From Notamacropus eugenii (taxonomy: Eukaryota > Chordata > Mammalia > Diprotodontia > Macropodidae): a DNA stretch of 64,000 nt. Where the stretch lies: assembly GCF_028372415.1 (NCBI RefSeq), contig NC_092872.1, forward strand, positions 553,366,705-553,430,704, in the 5' to 3' direction. A model generated the notes under the pieces. That model was not told where the DNA came from. It did no database searches and saw only the letters and a program-made list of their open reading frames with translations. The stretch's first letter is position 1. Each line of letters opens with the position of its first letter. The translations under genes and the position numbers were made by a program. Below are positions 9,875 to 21,004 of the stretch, piece after piece.

Positions 9875-10065
9875 ACTGTGAGAAGCAGCACAGCTTAGTA
9901 TGGCAGTAAAAATACCTCTATTCTAGCCCCAGCTCTACTACTCATTAGGTGAGGTGACCTTAGTTATTGGGTAATGTATCCTTTGCTGGTCCTCGATGTC
10001 CCCTTTTGTAAAATGAAGGACATAGATTCTAAGGCCCCTTTTGAAAATAAAACTTCCATGACTAC
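9875..10065 (+). mobile_element. MIR-type SINE
   Basis: 'cagcacagcttagtatggca', 'ccagctctactactcatta' and 'ccccttttgtaaaatgaagg' are MIR head, core and 3' part. Confidence 0.7.
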
Positions 10066-10069
10066 AAAT

Positions 10070-10435
10070 AAGTAGTGTTTCAGTTCTCCTTCTTCACTCA
10101 AATTCTATTTCAGACTAGTACTGCCTATACATAAATACAGCATTGGATCAAAGGATGTTTGTTACTTGTTCTATCCAGTTTTATCTATTCAAAACTATTC
10201 TTTGGTTACTGTGGGTTATTAGGTTGAATACAGAAAATAGTTTCTTCTATATAAATCATTCTTTTAGTTTTTAGACAGCTTGAACCAAAAATAGTTTAAT
10301 CCATCAAAAAAATTCAACATTTTGAAATTATTCCACTTCATAAAACACTTAAAATGAAAAAAGGGAAATCTATTTGGCATACTCAGGACTGAAAGTATTT
10401 TACTAAAAAGGACAGGAAGAACGAAAGGAAGAAGA
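10070..10435. other. No gene or recognisable repeat
   Basis: The sequence is AT-rich. No coding frame, RNA gene or transposon signature is seen. Confidence 0.45.
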
Positions 10436-10439
10436 GAAA

Positions 10440-10640
10440 GGGAGATGCCAGTAGAGGAAACAAGAGCTCAGAGGGTAAGACGACCTGAGATTGAATCTTG
10501 CCTCTTCCTCTTTCTATCTGTGTAACTTTGAGCTAATCAATTCCCCTCCCCTAGCCTCAGTTTCTCATCTGTTAAATAAAAGATTGAATTAAATAACCTC
10601 TAATGTCCCTTTCAACTCTAGGATCCTGTGAACCTCTATT
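10440..10640 (+). mobile_element. MIR-type SINE
   Basis: 'gacgacctgagattgaatct', 'ctgtgtaactttgagctaat', 'cctcagtttctcatctgtta' and 'tgtccctttcaactctagga' appear in order. Confidence 0.75.
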
Positions 10641-10884
10641 GATACAATCTCCACATCTTGTCCTGACATTAACTTGCTTTACTGAATACTTTTCATCTTT
10701 AATTTGGTTCTACTACAAAATCGATATTTTCCTCCTAGTCCTAACTATGGATTTACCATAGCCTGGTTCATGGTTAACCTCTAGAAAATGCAAAAATCAA
10801 CAATAACAGTGGCAATAACAATAACAACCAAGAAACCCAGGTGATTCTTTACCCCTCTAGCCATGTGACTCCAGGAATGGACAC

Positions 10885-11190
10885 TGAACACATAGAACCA
10901 CATAAAGTCAGAACTGGAAGGCACAAGTACATTCCCTTCATTTGTCATGTGGGGAAACTAAAGTTCAGAGTACGTGTTTTATAGTGGGGAGAAAAATTCA
11001 TGGAATTAGGAGTCAAAACCTTGGGTTCAAATACCAGGTCTATAATTCGTTATCTGTGTATGACCATGGACATCTCCCTCGACCTCTCTGGATTTTAGTT
11101 TCCACAGTGAGAAGTGGGGACGCTGATTCTTTCATCTTCTATTCACGGGGATGTTGTGAAGAAAGGACTTTGTAAGCCTTAATTCCCTTT
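10885..11190 (+). mobile_element. Two abutting MIR-type SINE pieces
   Basis: A short antisense piece (about 10890-10965, 'gtggggaaactaaagttcag') runs into a sense copy ('ggaattaggagtcaaaacc', 'ttgggttcaaataccaggt', 'gtatgaccatggacatctc', 'gatgttgtgaagaaaggac'). The 77-residue frame 10942-11175 is the translated SINE. Confidence 0.65.
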
Positions 11191-11194
11191 GTGA

Positions 11195-12135
11195 ACATGA
11201 GTTTGTTAGTTATAACATAACCCTTGTGTCCAAAGCTCTCACATGACACAAAGGGTCTAAACAGATGTGGAAACTTTACTATGTGATGCCATGAGGTTGT
11301 GTCATCACTAATTCTCTTTCACAAATACACAGTTCACAGAACTCCAAGAAGAAGAAAAAATATTGGCAGGTCAAAGAAAACAAATCAGAAACTTGATGAA
11401 GTTTGTGGAAAGTAAAGCTACCAGCCAATGAGCATTCTAGAAAGTCTTAGTCTTTTTTTGTGACAAACTGCTGGGTGTACGGTTTCTGGGAAGTGTTACC
11501 CCTCATGGTTCCCTAGCAAGTGGTGATACATGTGGCTCCCCCATCTAGCTTCTCCTGCAGTCCTAGGAAAAGCTCATCATATGGTTTCCTATAATGACCT
11601 GCACCAGGTACACAACATATACACAACAGAGCTCTTCAATCCATCAGCAAGCATTAACTAGCACCACACTGTCCTTAGTGCTGAAGATGTAAGGACAAAA
11701 AAAAAAAAAAGTGGGGAGGCTAGAGGATAAAGGATAGCCTAAGGGTTTTTCCAGATAAAATCCTTCTCTGTCATATGCGCAGTACCTCCCCTGCAGAAAA
11801 GAAAACATACTTCAGACTTTCCTTGTTTTGTTAGGAGGTAGTTAATTTTGTGTCATATCTCTAGGATTTTTTTTTCTTTCTGACACCTGTACCAACTAAA
11901 ATTCAACCAACGATCAAAAAAACCCCCACCTTTTAGGTCTGTATAGGTTTCAGTCACTGACACAAAGACATAAACTTGGTTACTCCAAAATCAGTGTCTT
12001 TCTCCCTGAGGTCTTTGTCTGAGTATCTCTTGCCTGAATGAGTATGTGATTACTTTGAAAGCTTGATATGATGACTCAATTTTCACCCTAAATGCCTCTT
12101 TGATCCCAAGGTGTTTCTTTGAGTAGAATGACTAC
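11195..12135. other. No gene or recognisable repeat
   Basis: It contains an A-run (11698-11711) and a T-rich patch (11865-11880). No coding or transposon signature was recognised. Confidence 0.45.
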
Positions 12136-12139
12136 AGCT

Positions 12140-12385
12140 ATTCATAGAGTCATGGTATCATAAATTTAGAGATGGAAAAGACTTTATAGGTTATCTAATC
12201 CAATCTCTCTCCCCATTCTACAGATGACAAAACTGAGAATCAGAGGTTATGATGAGTCAACTTGCCCAAGATCATAATGGTATCAATCATTGCTTCCTAT
12301 CTGCTTTTAGTTCACTGAAATTCAAACCTCTTTAAACATAAAAAAAGCATTAGCACATAGTGATTTGCCCTAGAGCCATTTCTAT
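12140..12385 (-). mobile_element. MIR-type SINE, antisense
   Basis: It reads 'ttatctaatccaatctctct', 'cagatgacaaaactgagaat' and 'caacttgcccaagatcata', then decays. Confidence 0.65.
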
Positions 12386-12589
12386 CTGAATTCCATCAGC
12401 CATGATCACTGCAACCAATATCATTCATGCTAGAACACAGACTTTTGGTGAGCAGAAGGGTTATGTGCATTAAGTAAATGAATTTGCCGCAAAACCATTT
12501 TTAGAAAAAAAAATATTTTACTCACATTTATTTCACAGCATGCATCTTCTGCCAAGAGGCAAGGAGCACATATTTCATTTTAAGGAGCT

Positions 12590-12695
12590 AGATTTTATTT
12601 GTGAAACTCACTCTTTACCTTTGACCTCTAAGATGATGTTGGACTAGATTGTTTCTAAAGTAGCTTCCACACATAACATTCTATGTCTCTGAATC
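12590..12695 (+). mobile_element. MIR-type SINE 3' fragment
   Basis: 'atgatgttggactagattgt' followed by 'tagcttccacacataacat' matches the MIR 3' portion. Confidence 0.45.
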
Positions 12696-12724
12696 TAAAT
12701 AAGGAAAGCACTTGGAGCCAAACA

Positions 12725-12890
12725 TTTGCTATTTATTCATTTGATGACCATTAGTATGTACCTACTATGTGCAAAATAGTATTTTCAGTATTGAGATAAA
12801 TACAAAGAAAAATAAGACATGGTCTCTGCCCTCATGAAGTTCATAATCTAGCAGAAAGGATATCATACATATATAAATATACCATCAGGA
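12725..12890 (-). mobile_element. L2 LINE 3' end, antisense
   Basis: 'tatgtacctactatgtgca', 'tctctgccctcatgaagttc' and 'ataatctagcag' are reversed L2 3' terminus. Confidence 0.7.
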
Positions 12891-12894
12891 TGGT

Positions 12895-13685
12895 GCAGAA
12901 TGGAAATTTATTAAAGGACATTTCATTTCAACAGATCATTATTTGTCTTTGCTGACATATTCTTTGCAGTATTTTATTATGGACTTTTGATTCCTAGATT
13001 TAATTCATATGAAGACTTTTGGTCCCATTCTGGGATCTTAGCCATTTATAAGCATATGTCATAGAAGGCATGTACCTGCTGTCAACCTTTACTGTTATTC
13101 AGGGAATTGATGTCTGCTTGTAGAAAAACAAATTTCTATAATTTTTTTATAACCCGAATATCATTTGCTCTGTGAATTTTTATTCATCATTATCATCATC
13201 TTCTTCTCCTTCTCTTCTTTCTTTTTCTTCTGAAAAAGTGTTGTCTGGAGGAGACCAAGATATTTCTAAGTATCAAGATTGTCCATTGGTTCCATTTTAC
13301 TTCTGAATTCATGCTTAAAGTTTTCAGTGTCTGTCTTTTCTTGGCATATGTTAGGAATTTTATATATATTGAGTTCCGATGATAGTCTGATATCCCTGGA
13401 TAAAGTTTCCATAGAAAAAGGAGATACTTAATGTATTTTTACATGGAATCACAGAGTCAGGTTTTTGGGTGATATTGAATATATGTTCTTTGCATTATAT
13501 TGACTCCTTGTTTTGTCTTAATTATTTGACCTTTACTTCTAATTATTAGTAGGAATCTAGAATTTCTGATTCACTTTTATTTTCCAGATTCCATTACATA
13601 TGTTTCTTTTTCATTGCCTTTAATTGGGCAATGTGGTATTCAAGTATTCTATTATGTGTAAGAACTAGATACTAATATAAAGTTC
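12895..13685. other. No gene or recognisable repeat
   Basis: AT-rich sequence with a pyrimidine-rich patch near 13185-13235. No supported element. Confidence 0.4.
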
Positions 13686-13689
13686 CATT

Positions 13690-13935
13690 GTCTTTATGAG
13701 TCAATAAATACATATTGAGCACTTACTGTGTACCAGGAACTAGGTTTAGTGCTGAAGATACAGAGAAAGATAAAATATAGTCCCTGCCCTTTAGGAGCTC
13801 ACAATTTAGTGGGGGTGACAACATACAAACAAATAAGTACAAACAAGCTATGTGCATGATAAATTGGAAATAATCAACAGAAGGAACTACAAGGATTAAG
13901 AGGAATTGGGGAAGGCTTTTGAATATTTTCTCAAC
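13690..13935 (-). mobile_element. L2 LINE 3' end, antisense
   Basis: 'cacttactgtgtaccaggaa', 'gtccctgccctttaggagct', 'cacaatttagtgggggtgac' and 'ggaattggggaaggctttt' extend well into the reversed L2 3' UTR. The 71-residue minus frame here is part of the repeat. Confidence 0.8.
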
Positions 13936-13939
13936 CAAC

Positions 13940-14215
13940 TCAAAATTTGTTCACCAATAAATAGTGGTATTTGATGCCAGTTCTTAGGGGTATTCCATAG
14001 CAGTTCCATCTTTATTCTTATGGTTCTTACCATGAGGCAGTCACCACGTATATTATTGCATGCAGATCTTGACATATCTTCATGCTTTCTGTCAAGTGTT
14101 ATCGAAGAAGTCCTTTTATGTTCCCCCTAGATACCAGAGCTTTTCCCTCTAAGGTTAATTTCTATATTGTAATTCTTCTATATAAAGTATGTATATTCTA
14201 CTATCTAATCATACA
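13940..14215. other. No recognisable feature
   Basis: No coding, RNA or transposon signature seen. Confidence 0.4.
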
Positions 14216-14217
14216 CA

Positions 14218-14345
14218 TTGTCTCTTACACTGAAACGTAAAATCCTTGGGGGCAATAACTGTCCTTGCTTTTCTTTGCATCCCTAGGATTAAGCACATTG
14301 GTGCCTAGTAAGAACTTAATAAATACTTGTTGATTGAGTGACCAT
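14218..14345 (+). mobile_element. L2 LINE 3' end
   Basis: 'aaatccttgggggcaataac', 'tttgcatccctaggattaag' and 'taagaacttaataaatactt' form the sense L2 terminus. Confidence 0.8.
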
Positions 14346-14349
14346 ATTG

Positions 14350-15600
14350 AATGACAGCTTTCAAAAGCATTATTTTGTTGTAACTGCTATTCTATTCTCA
14401 CACCTTACTCAAAAGGGCTTTTGGAAATTCCATTCTAAGTATGTCCATCTCCATGTTCTTTAAAATCATTTGACACAATGTTGTTTTTGTCATACATTTC
14501 ATTTTAAAATATCTAGATAGATAGAGACAGAGACATATATTAGTTTGTATCAATTAAAGATTTTCAATGACCTTTAGGTTCCTCAATCTTTTCCTCTTAG
14601 ATTTTAATAATTCTGAAACTTCACCTAATCTAGTTTTAGGGAGGCAGTTACTTCTTACAATCACCCTGCATTGGGCAGCAATATACTGTTATTTGACTTG
14701 GATTTGAGAATATTTTTAGGAAAAAAATACTGTAAAGCCCTTGCCTGTAATTGGTAAGATCTATTTCCAGTTTTGTTTTCATAGAACACTGGTGTGTAAT
14801 GAAAACAATATCTTTAGTTTATTTTACATGCACTCATGGTTTGCCTGCTCAAGTGGTCATCTCCATGTACATGAAAGCATTTGTATCAAGTGGGATATTG
14901 TTATTTTTTTTTTTACTTTTTCCAATGTATTTTTCCTTCTTATGGTAGCAGGGAATATTTGGTGCACTATTCTCTAGATATCAAACGGATCATCATAGTG
15001 ATTGCAGGCAGGGCCAGGATGCAACCTTCTCCAGCACTACCTAATTCCTGGAGTTTTAGGAGCAGTTATATCAAGGTAACCAAGATGTCAATCCAATCAG
15101 TGGTATTAAAAGGCCGCAGTTTGCCAGGATTTCTTGCAAGACCTTCACGACTATTACAATGAGCTCAGGGCACAAGAAGTACCTATTATATTTCATCTTG
15201 CCTAATCCCTTCCTATTCTGCCACTGACATCTCTTCACAGCATAGAGGATGGGTTGACCTTGATCTTTGACCCTTGAATGAACTTGCATTTATTATTATT
15301 GCTGTTATTATTTATTTACATAAAATTAATTACTAGCCAAATAATATAAGCTTGACCAAGAACAAACATATTTTCTATTAAAACTGGTGCTTTGGGTTTC
15401 TGAATGATATTCCTCCCTCTTCAAAACTGGGAAGCATCCTTTATTCAAAGCCAACAAGATCAGCTAATCACCCTGGGTTTATTGTGTGAAGCAATCTCCA
15501 TCTGCCTCCTCCTACAGGACTTTATTCAATATTGATCTCCCCTGAAAACATTCCTTTATAGGTCCCACATCACTCTGATCACTCCCTTACTTTAAGTCCC
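14350..15600. other. Mostly unassigned sequence
   Basis: Overlapping open frames at 14741-15289 on both strands have no motif and AT-driven composition. The final part (about 15490-15600, 'cctcctcctacaggacttta') may be diverged L2 3' UTR. No gene is supported. Confidence 0.4.
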
Positions 15601-15607
15601 TTCAGCA

Positions 15608-15795
15608 CTTATAGGATCATAAGATCATACATTTATAGCTCGAAGGGACATTAAAGGCCACTGTCTCCAATTCCCTCATTTTATAGATGACAAAAATGAT
15701 GTTCAGAGATTTTAAGTGACTTGACTAGGGTCACACAACTAGGGTCTTAGGGCAGACTTCAAACTCAGGCCTTCGTGACCCCAGATCCAAACTGT
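15608..15795 (-). mobile_element. MIR-type SINE, antisense
   Basis: 'ccctcattttatagatgaca', 'taagtgacttgactagggtc' and 'acacaactagggtc' are the reversed core. Confidence 0.7.
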
Positions 15796-15799
15796 GAAA

Positions 15800-16190
15800 T
15801 AGTATGTACAAGTGAGTTATCAATGAGGTAATGGATATGAAACCATTTTGGAAACCAAAGTGCTCCATAATTATAAGTGATTCTTATTATTTTTGTCTTT
15901 TATATTATACGTTAAGTTAAAGGCATACTGCCTCAAGTCCATTTCCAATCCCCTGAGTTACCCATCTGGCCAATTTAAAAATGATGCTATTAATATCTGA
16001 CATAAGAACTGTTTGCAATCTGTCATTAAAACTACTTTTTCAGAAAATACAGTATACAATAAATGAAGGTTAAGGTACTTTTCTCTTCTAAATTAAGACT
16101 AGCAAATTCTCCCTATATCGCCCCCCTCCCACAAATATCAAAGAGGCTAAGACCTCACTTGCCAAATTTAAGCTTTAATTTCAGACCAAC
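15800..16190. other. No recognisable feature
   Basis: AT-rich sequence without coding or repeat signature that I can name. Confidence 0.4.
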
Positions 16191-16191
16191 T

Positions 16192-16665
16192 TAACAGTAA
16201 TAATAACAATAGCTCACAATCATGTATGTGTTCATCCTTCATTGTCGAAGAAGACCATGCCATCAGAGAAATGATGACATGACTTGACTTTGTTTTGAGT
16301 GAGGGAGGGCTGTGCAGGTCACCAGCTTCACTTCTCCTCCAGAGCCATCTGAATGCAGTGACCAGATACTCATCAGGATGACTGGAGATGACCCAGGATG
16401 AGGCAATTGGGGCTAAGTGACTTGCCCAAGATCACACAGCTAGTGCGCGTCAAGTGTCTGAGGGGAGATTTGAATTCAGGTCCTCCTGACTCCTGCACTG
16501 GTGCTCTATCCACTGCACCACCTAGCTGCCCCTCACAATCACATGGTAGTTTACAGAATATAGCCCTGTGAGAGTGATTATACAAGAATTATTATTTACA
16601 TTTTAAGATTAGGAAACAGTTTCAGAATGAGGAAATGATTTGCCCAAAGTTAAATACTGTATTCA
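16192..16665 (-). mobile_element. MIR-type SINE, antisense, host of a younger SINE
   Basis: Its two flanks, 16192-16222 ('aataacaatagctcacaat') and 16542-16665 ('atggtagtttacagaatata', 'tttaagattaggaaacagt'), are one reversed CORE-SINE split by the insertion at 16223-16531. Confidence 0.55.
16223..16531 (-). mobile_element. tRNA-headed SINE with RTE-like 3' tail, full length
   Basis: Read on the minus strand it starts with the tRNA-like head 'ggcagctaggtggtgcag', continues through the CORE-SINE phrase 'cttgggcaagtcacttagcc', and ends in a tail like 'ggtcttcttcgacaatgaag'. The tail matches the 3' end of the RTE LINEs at 26.6 and 31.95 kb, consistent with mobilisation by RTE (RTESINE-like). 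A perfect 10-bp direct repeat 'ctcacaatca' flanks it at 16213-16222 and 16532-16541. The family name is from memory. Confidence 0.85.
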
Positions 16666-16667
16666 TT

Positions 16668-16745
16668 CCACTTATTCACTCATCGATTCATTCAGCAAAT
16701 TTTTAAATACCTATCATATCCATGACCCTGTGCAGGTTTTAAATG
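16668..16745 (-). mobile_element. L2 LINE 3' end fragment, antisense
   Basis: 'attcattcagcaaattttta' and 'atacctatcatatccatgac' are a diverged reversed L2 terminus. Confidence 0.45.
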
Positions 16746-16754
16746 TTAGAGCTA

Positions 16755-16922
16755 TCACTCTGTAAGGGATTATAGCATTTAGATGTGAAAGGAACCTCTA
16801 ATCCCAGCCTGCAACTGTATCTGGGGAAACTGAGGCCCAAGGGGATGCCTGAGGTCACAGAGCTTCAGTTGACTTTATGACTTCCAAATCTATCTCTATG
16901 CCTTTGCTCTCACTGTCCTCTG
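16755..16922 (-). mobile_element. MIR-type SINE, antisense
   Basis: 'ctggggaaactgaggcccaa', 'ggtcacagagcttcagttga' and 'cctttgctctcactgtcc' follow the reversed MIR order. Confidence 0.7.
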
Positions 16923-16924
16923 TG

Positions 16925-17085
16925 CCTGAATTCTCCTCTACCTTTTCCCTTTTAGTTTCCTTGACTTCCATCAAGACTTAGATCAAATCCCATGTACACC
17001 AAAACACTTTCCCCATCTTCCTAGCTGCTGAAGACTTCCCCTGTCACAGTGTCTGCTGTCTATTCTGTATATATCTTATCCCTAC
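16925..17085 (+). mobile_element. L2 LINE 3' UTR fragment
   Basis: 'ttccatcaagacttagatca' and 'gctgctgaagacttcccctg' parallel the L2 3' UTR block upstream of its terminus. Confidence 0.5.
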
Positions 17086-17442
17086 TGTGGATGGTAAAAG
17101 ACGAAATGACTAAGGGAACAAAGGTTCGATACTCCAATCATATCAATTTATTAAGCAATTCATAGTCATTGTCCAACAAACCAGGACCAGACTTCCTCAG
17201 CTTGGGCCTAAATACAAAGGGAGACAGACTTTTATACATTAAAAACAATTACTCAGATAAGACCAATTAATGAAAAGGAAGTAAGTGACCAGGATACAAA
17301 AATAGGTGATCTGATTTCTAATTGGAAGAAAGATTAGGGACTTTCCAAGTTGAGAGGAGAGTGAACAGAAATCAGAAAAAGTGATGTTTCCTTCCCCCCA
17401 AGTATCTAGGAATACACCCGGTGAGTTACCTTAAGTATGACA
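17086..17442 (-). mobile_element. Solo LTR of an endogenous retrovirus, antisense
   Basis: On the minus strand the segment begins TGT (17442) and ends ACA (17086). An AATAAA polyadenylation signal lies about 60 bp before the end (plus strand 'tttatt' at 17147-17152). No internal retroviral sequence adjoins it. The expected short direct repeat is not clean (only 'tac' matches on both sides), so the ends are tentative. It separates an L2 piece from diverged MIR-like text. Confidence 0.5.
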
Positions 17443-17554
17443 GGTACAATTCAAATCTAGGACTCCTAACTCCAACTCCACTAATTTTTCTACTCTATGT
17501 TAGCTATATGGGGGCATACATTATAACAAGGCTTCCTTTCCTGTTCTTATCTCA

Positions 17555-17665
17555 GTTTCACAGAATTTGGAGCTGGAAATGAATATAGAAAGATTATCCA
17601 TTCCAAACCTTCATTTAATAGAGCAGGTAAGAAAGATTCATAGAGAGAAGTATCTGTTCTAAGAT
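17555..17665 (-). mobile_element. MIR-type SINE fragment, antisense
   Basis: 'agaatttggagctggaaatg' and 'ttaatagagcaggtaagaa' are a diverged reversed copy. Confidence 0.4.
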
Positions 17666-17744
17666 ATCGGTGCTCAAAAGGAGCAGTTTCCCAATGAAGA
17701 CATGTCTTCTAACTCTGAGTCTTTTGTGTTTTGAAGTTTTCTCT

Positions 17745-17945
17745 GAAAGACAGTGAGGTACAGTAAATAAGTGTGGAATCAGGAATCAGAAAGGTCTGGG
17801 TTCAAATCTCACCTCTGGCACACCAGCTGTGTGACTCTAGGTAAACAAACCACTTGCTTGAGGCTTTGTTTTCTCCTCTGTAAAAAGAAGGTGTTAATTT
17901 AACCTAAAATGTTTACCTGGAGGAGTTACAGAGAGGATCTAGTGA
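17745..17945 (+). mobile_element. MIR-type SINE
   Basis: 'agtgaggtacagtaaataag', 'ggtctgggttcaaatctcac', 'gctgtgtgactctaggtaaa' and 'ttttctcctctgtaaaaaga' are in MIR order. Confidence 0.8.
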
Positions 17946-17949
17946 AAAA

Positions 17950-18735
17950 ATGTATGCAAAGTCCTTTGGAGTCCTTCAAGTGATGTATAAATATTTTATT
18001 AATATAGCCTACTGCTTCTCCAAATAAATAATATATTTGAGCCCATGCACCATACAAATCTAAGCAATCATAATTTTCTTTATGACTATGAATTGAAGTC
18101 ACACCGACTTCTAACAATACTGCCTACTGAGTGCACTGAAATGACATCTTAGACTCCTTCTCCACCCTGGCAGCTTTCAAGTAAGGATGACTGCAGCAAG
18201 CAGATGGATGGAGAAGAAGGCTACCCTGCCTCCCACATGGGGCACATGCCACTACTGTTTGAGTCCTATTTCTCCTTTCCTATTATTAAATAAATGAGTG
18301 TTGTTAGATAAGAGTAAAATTCAGAGATCCAAGAAAGTCATCCAAGACTCTATGGACAACTAGAGTCCTAGAGTGTTTGGCAACAGTAGCTGAGTCTCAC
18401 AAAGCACCAGTGCAGCAACTGAACAACCTAGCCTATTGGACCCAGTCCAGCCTTACCTGTTAGCTGAAACAGCGGGTCCTGGAAGAAGTGTACACAGCTG
18501 ATCAAGGAAATGGGTTTGTCCATGGTAGGGCCTGCTTCACTCAGTCTTGACTCTATAAATCTCTCCCATAACCTAGCTAGAACTATCTCACTCCCCTCAG
18601 TTACACTCATCACCCTTGCTTCTACCTCCTGCAGTTCTAGAACCAGGCATCATCATCAAATCAAGTCTGTTGCTAGATGGAATATGTTAATGTACTCCCC
18701 CCACTCATCAGCCTATTAAAGTACTCCACCCTGCT
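17950..18735. other. No gene or recognisable repeat
   Basis: Overlapping short frames on both strands (18428-18719) have no motif. The 18120-18730 stretch is less AT-rich than its neighbours and free of obvious transposon phrases. Confidence 0.4.
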
Positions 18736-18737
18736 CA

Positions 18738-18868
18738 CCAGTCCCTTCTAGTGTTATTTACATGAAAGCTCCTTGAGGGCAGGGATTGTCATTGACTTTT
18801 GTATTTATAGTTCCATAATTTAGCACAGTGCTTGGCTCGCGATAAGGACTTACTAAATGTTGTATTTC
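18738..18868 (+). mobile_element. L2 LINE 3' end
   Basis: 'aaagctccttgagggcaggg', 'ttgtatttatagttccataa' and 'tagcacagtgcttggc' are the classic L2 terminus. Confidence 0.85.
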
Positions 18869-18869
18869 A

Positions 18870-19435
18870 TGCATTCTCTCAATGTGGAGGGACTCTAGGC
18901 CACAGTGGTACCAGCTCCAGGCCTGTGAAGAGCAACAGCCCAACACATGTGAATTAAGGTGTTCATTTTTTCTTCTGACTCTTTTTGCTAATGTTTGAGA
19001 AGCAGATAGTTCATTTTTTCCACTACTATTCACACCAGCTGCTGTGAAGCCTCTATAAAAATACTCCCAGTACAGATCTTTGACCGTGGATCACCGTACC
19101 TAGCCCCAGTTGCAGATGGATGAAGCAGCTGGTCCAAAGAGGTGTTGTTCCCGACTCTCCCACACACACACATGCTCAGGATGCACAGAGCAGTACATCC
19201 ACTCCCCAGCCTGCCTTTCCATTTTCCCCCAGATTTATGAAGCAAAGAGATACCAATCAAAAAAAAAATCGCCCAATTGTTTTTGGATACACACACATAC
19301 ACATATCAGACAATCACCTAAGAACATTCTATAGTTATAAAAATCATTGAATGCCTGAATGGCTGACAATATTTGTGGGTGGCAGGTAAAATGAAAAAGG
19401 TTAAATTCAGATGCAAAAGGAAGTTTCTTCCAGGG
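18870..19435. other. No gene or recognisable repeat
   Basis: It includes short CA runs (19160-19170 and 19290-19305). Several overlapping frames of 74-91 residues on both strands exclude each other and show no domain. Confidence 0.4.
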
Positions 19436-19439
19436 AAAG

Positions 19440-19650
19440 TATTTTATGGTGGAAAGAGACTTAGATTTGGAGTCAGATGACCTTCATTGGAATCCTGGAT
19501 CTTCCATTTATTAGCTCTACGAATTTTGGAAAAAATATCTTAGATTCCTAAACCTGTTTCCTTATTCGAAAAACAAAGATATTGGACAAGTTAATCTCTA
19601 ACTTCTCTTCTGAACTCTAAGATTTCAGCTTTAAATCTTATGATGTCCAG
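19440..19650 (+). mobile_element. MIR-type SINE
   Basis: 'ttagatttggagtcagatga', 'tcttccatttattagctcta' and 'cctaaacctgtttccttatt' follow MIR order. Confidence 0.65.
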
Positions 19651-19654
19651 GAAG

Positions 19655-20302
<648 letters not shown>

Positions 20303-20439
20303 ACCTTCAGGCAGCCTAGGAGTGGGAGAGAAGTTGATGCCATATTTAGGGATTTTGACAACATCTGATGCTTTCCTATGTACACATGTGAATCTACCAC
20401 CTTCCCTGGTTTTGTCAACCTACAGCTAACTGACCTGAA

Positions 20440-20665
20440 ATATAAAAAATAGTTAGATAAATAAGTAGATAGAAAAATATATATGTATATATATATATTC
20501 ACATACATACATATGTATATATATATGTATACATAGTGTGTGTATACATATATACATGGATAGATGGAAATATAGATATATGTATATATATAGAAATATA
20601 GATATATACATCCATATATATGTGTGTATACATAGATAGACAGATAGATAGGTAGATGATAGATG

Positions 20666-20700
<35 letters not shown>

Positions 20701-20735
20701 GATAGATAGATGATAGAGCTAGATAAATATAGACA
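20440..20735. repeat. (TA)n-rich and (GATA)n microsatellite cluster
   Basis: Imperfect TATG/TACA sequence (20478-20630) grades into GATA repeats (about 20634-20727). The serine/tyrosine/leucine-rich minus frame is the translated repeat. Confidence 0.95.
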
Positions 20736-20814
20736 GGCTATTTTATTAAAGTACACACTGTACAAAACTTAGTAAACAAAAGTTAACTCAATTAGCAAAG
20801 TATTGTCAAAGAGA

Positions 20815-21000
20815 GACCACAGGATCATAGATTCACAGCTGAAAATGATCTTAGAGATCATCTCATCCATTCCTTTCATCTTATAGGTGAGAAAATTGAG
20901 ACCCACAAAAGATAAAGGACTTTCCCGAAGTCACACAAGTGAAAAGAAAGTAACAGTAAGTACCAGAATTGAGATTTCAAATTTGAGTCTTCTACTTTAA
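20815..21000 (-). mobile_element. MIR-type SINE, antisense
   Basis: 'gatcttagagatcatctcat', 'ataggtgagaaaattgagac' and 'actttcccgaagtcacacaa' are the reversed MIR order. Confidence 0.7.
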
Positions 21001-21004
21001 GAAC

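Noticed and set aside
14741..15289. Cluster of overlapping frames of 65-93 residues on both strands
   Set aside because: They overlap each other, are phenylalanine-rich because of T-rich DNA, and have no motif.
16373..16585. 70-residue minus frame as a small protein
   Set aside because: It is the translated tRNA-headed SINE and recurs wherever that SINE occurs.
17120..17140. tRNA B-box-like 'ggttcgatactcc'
   Set aside because: No matching A-box, acceptor stem or cloverleaf around it, and it lies inside the antisense LTR.
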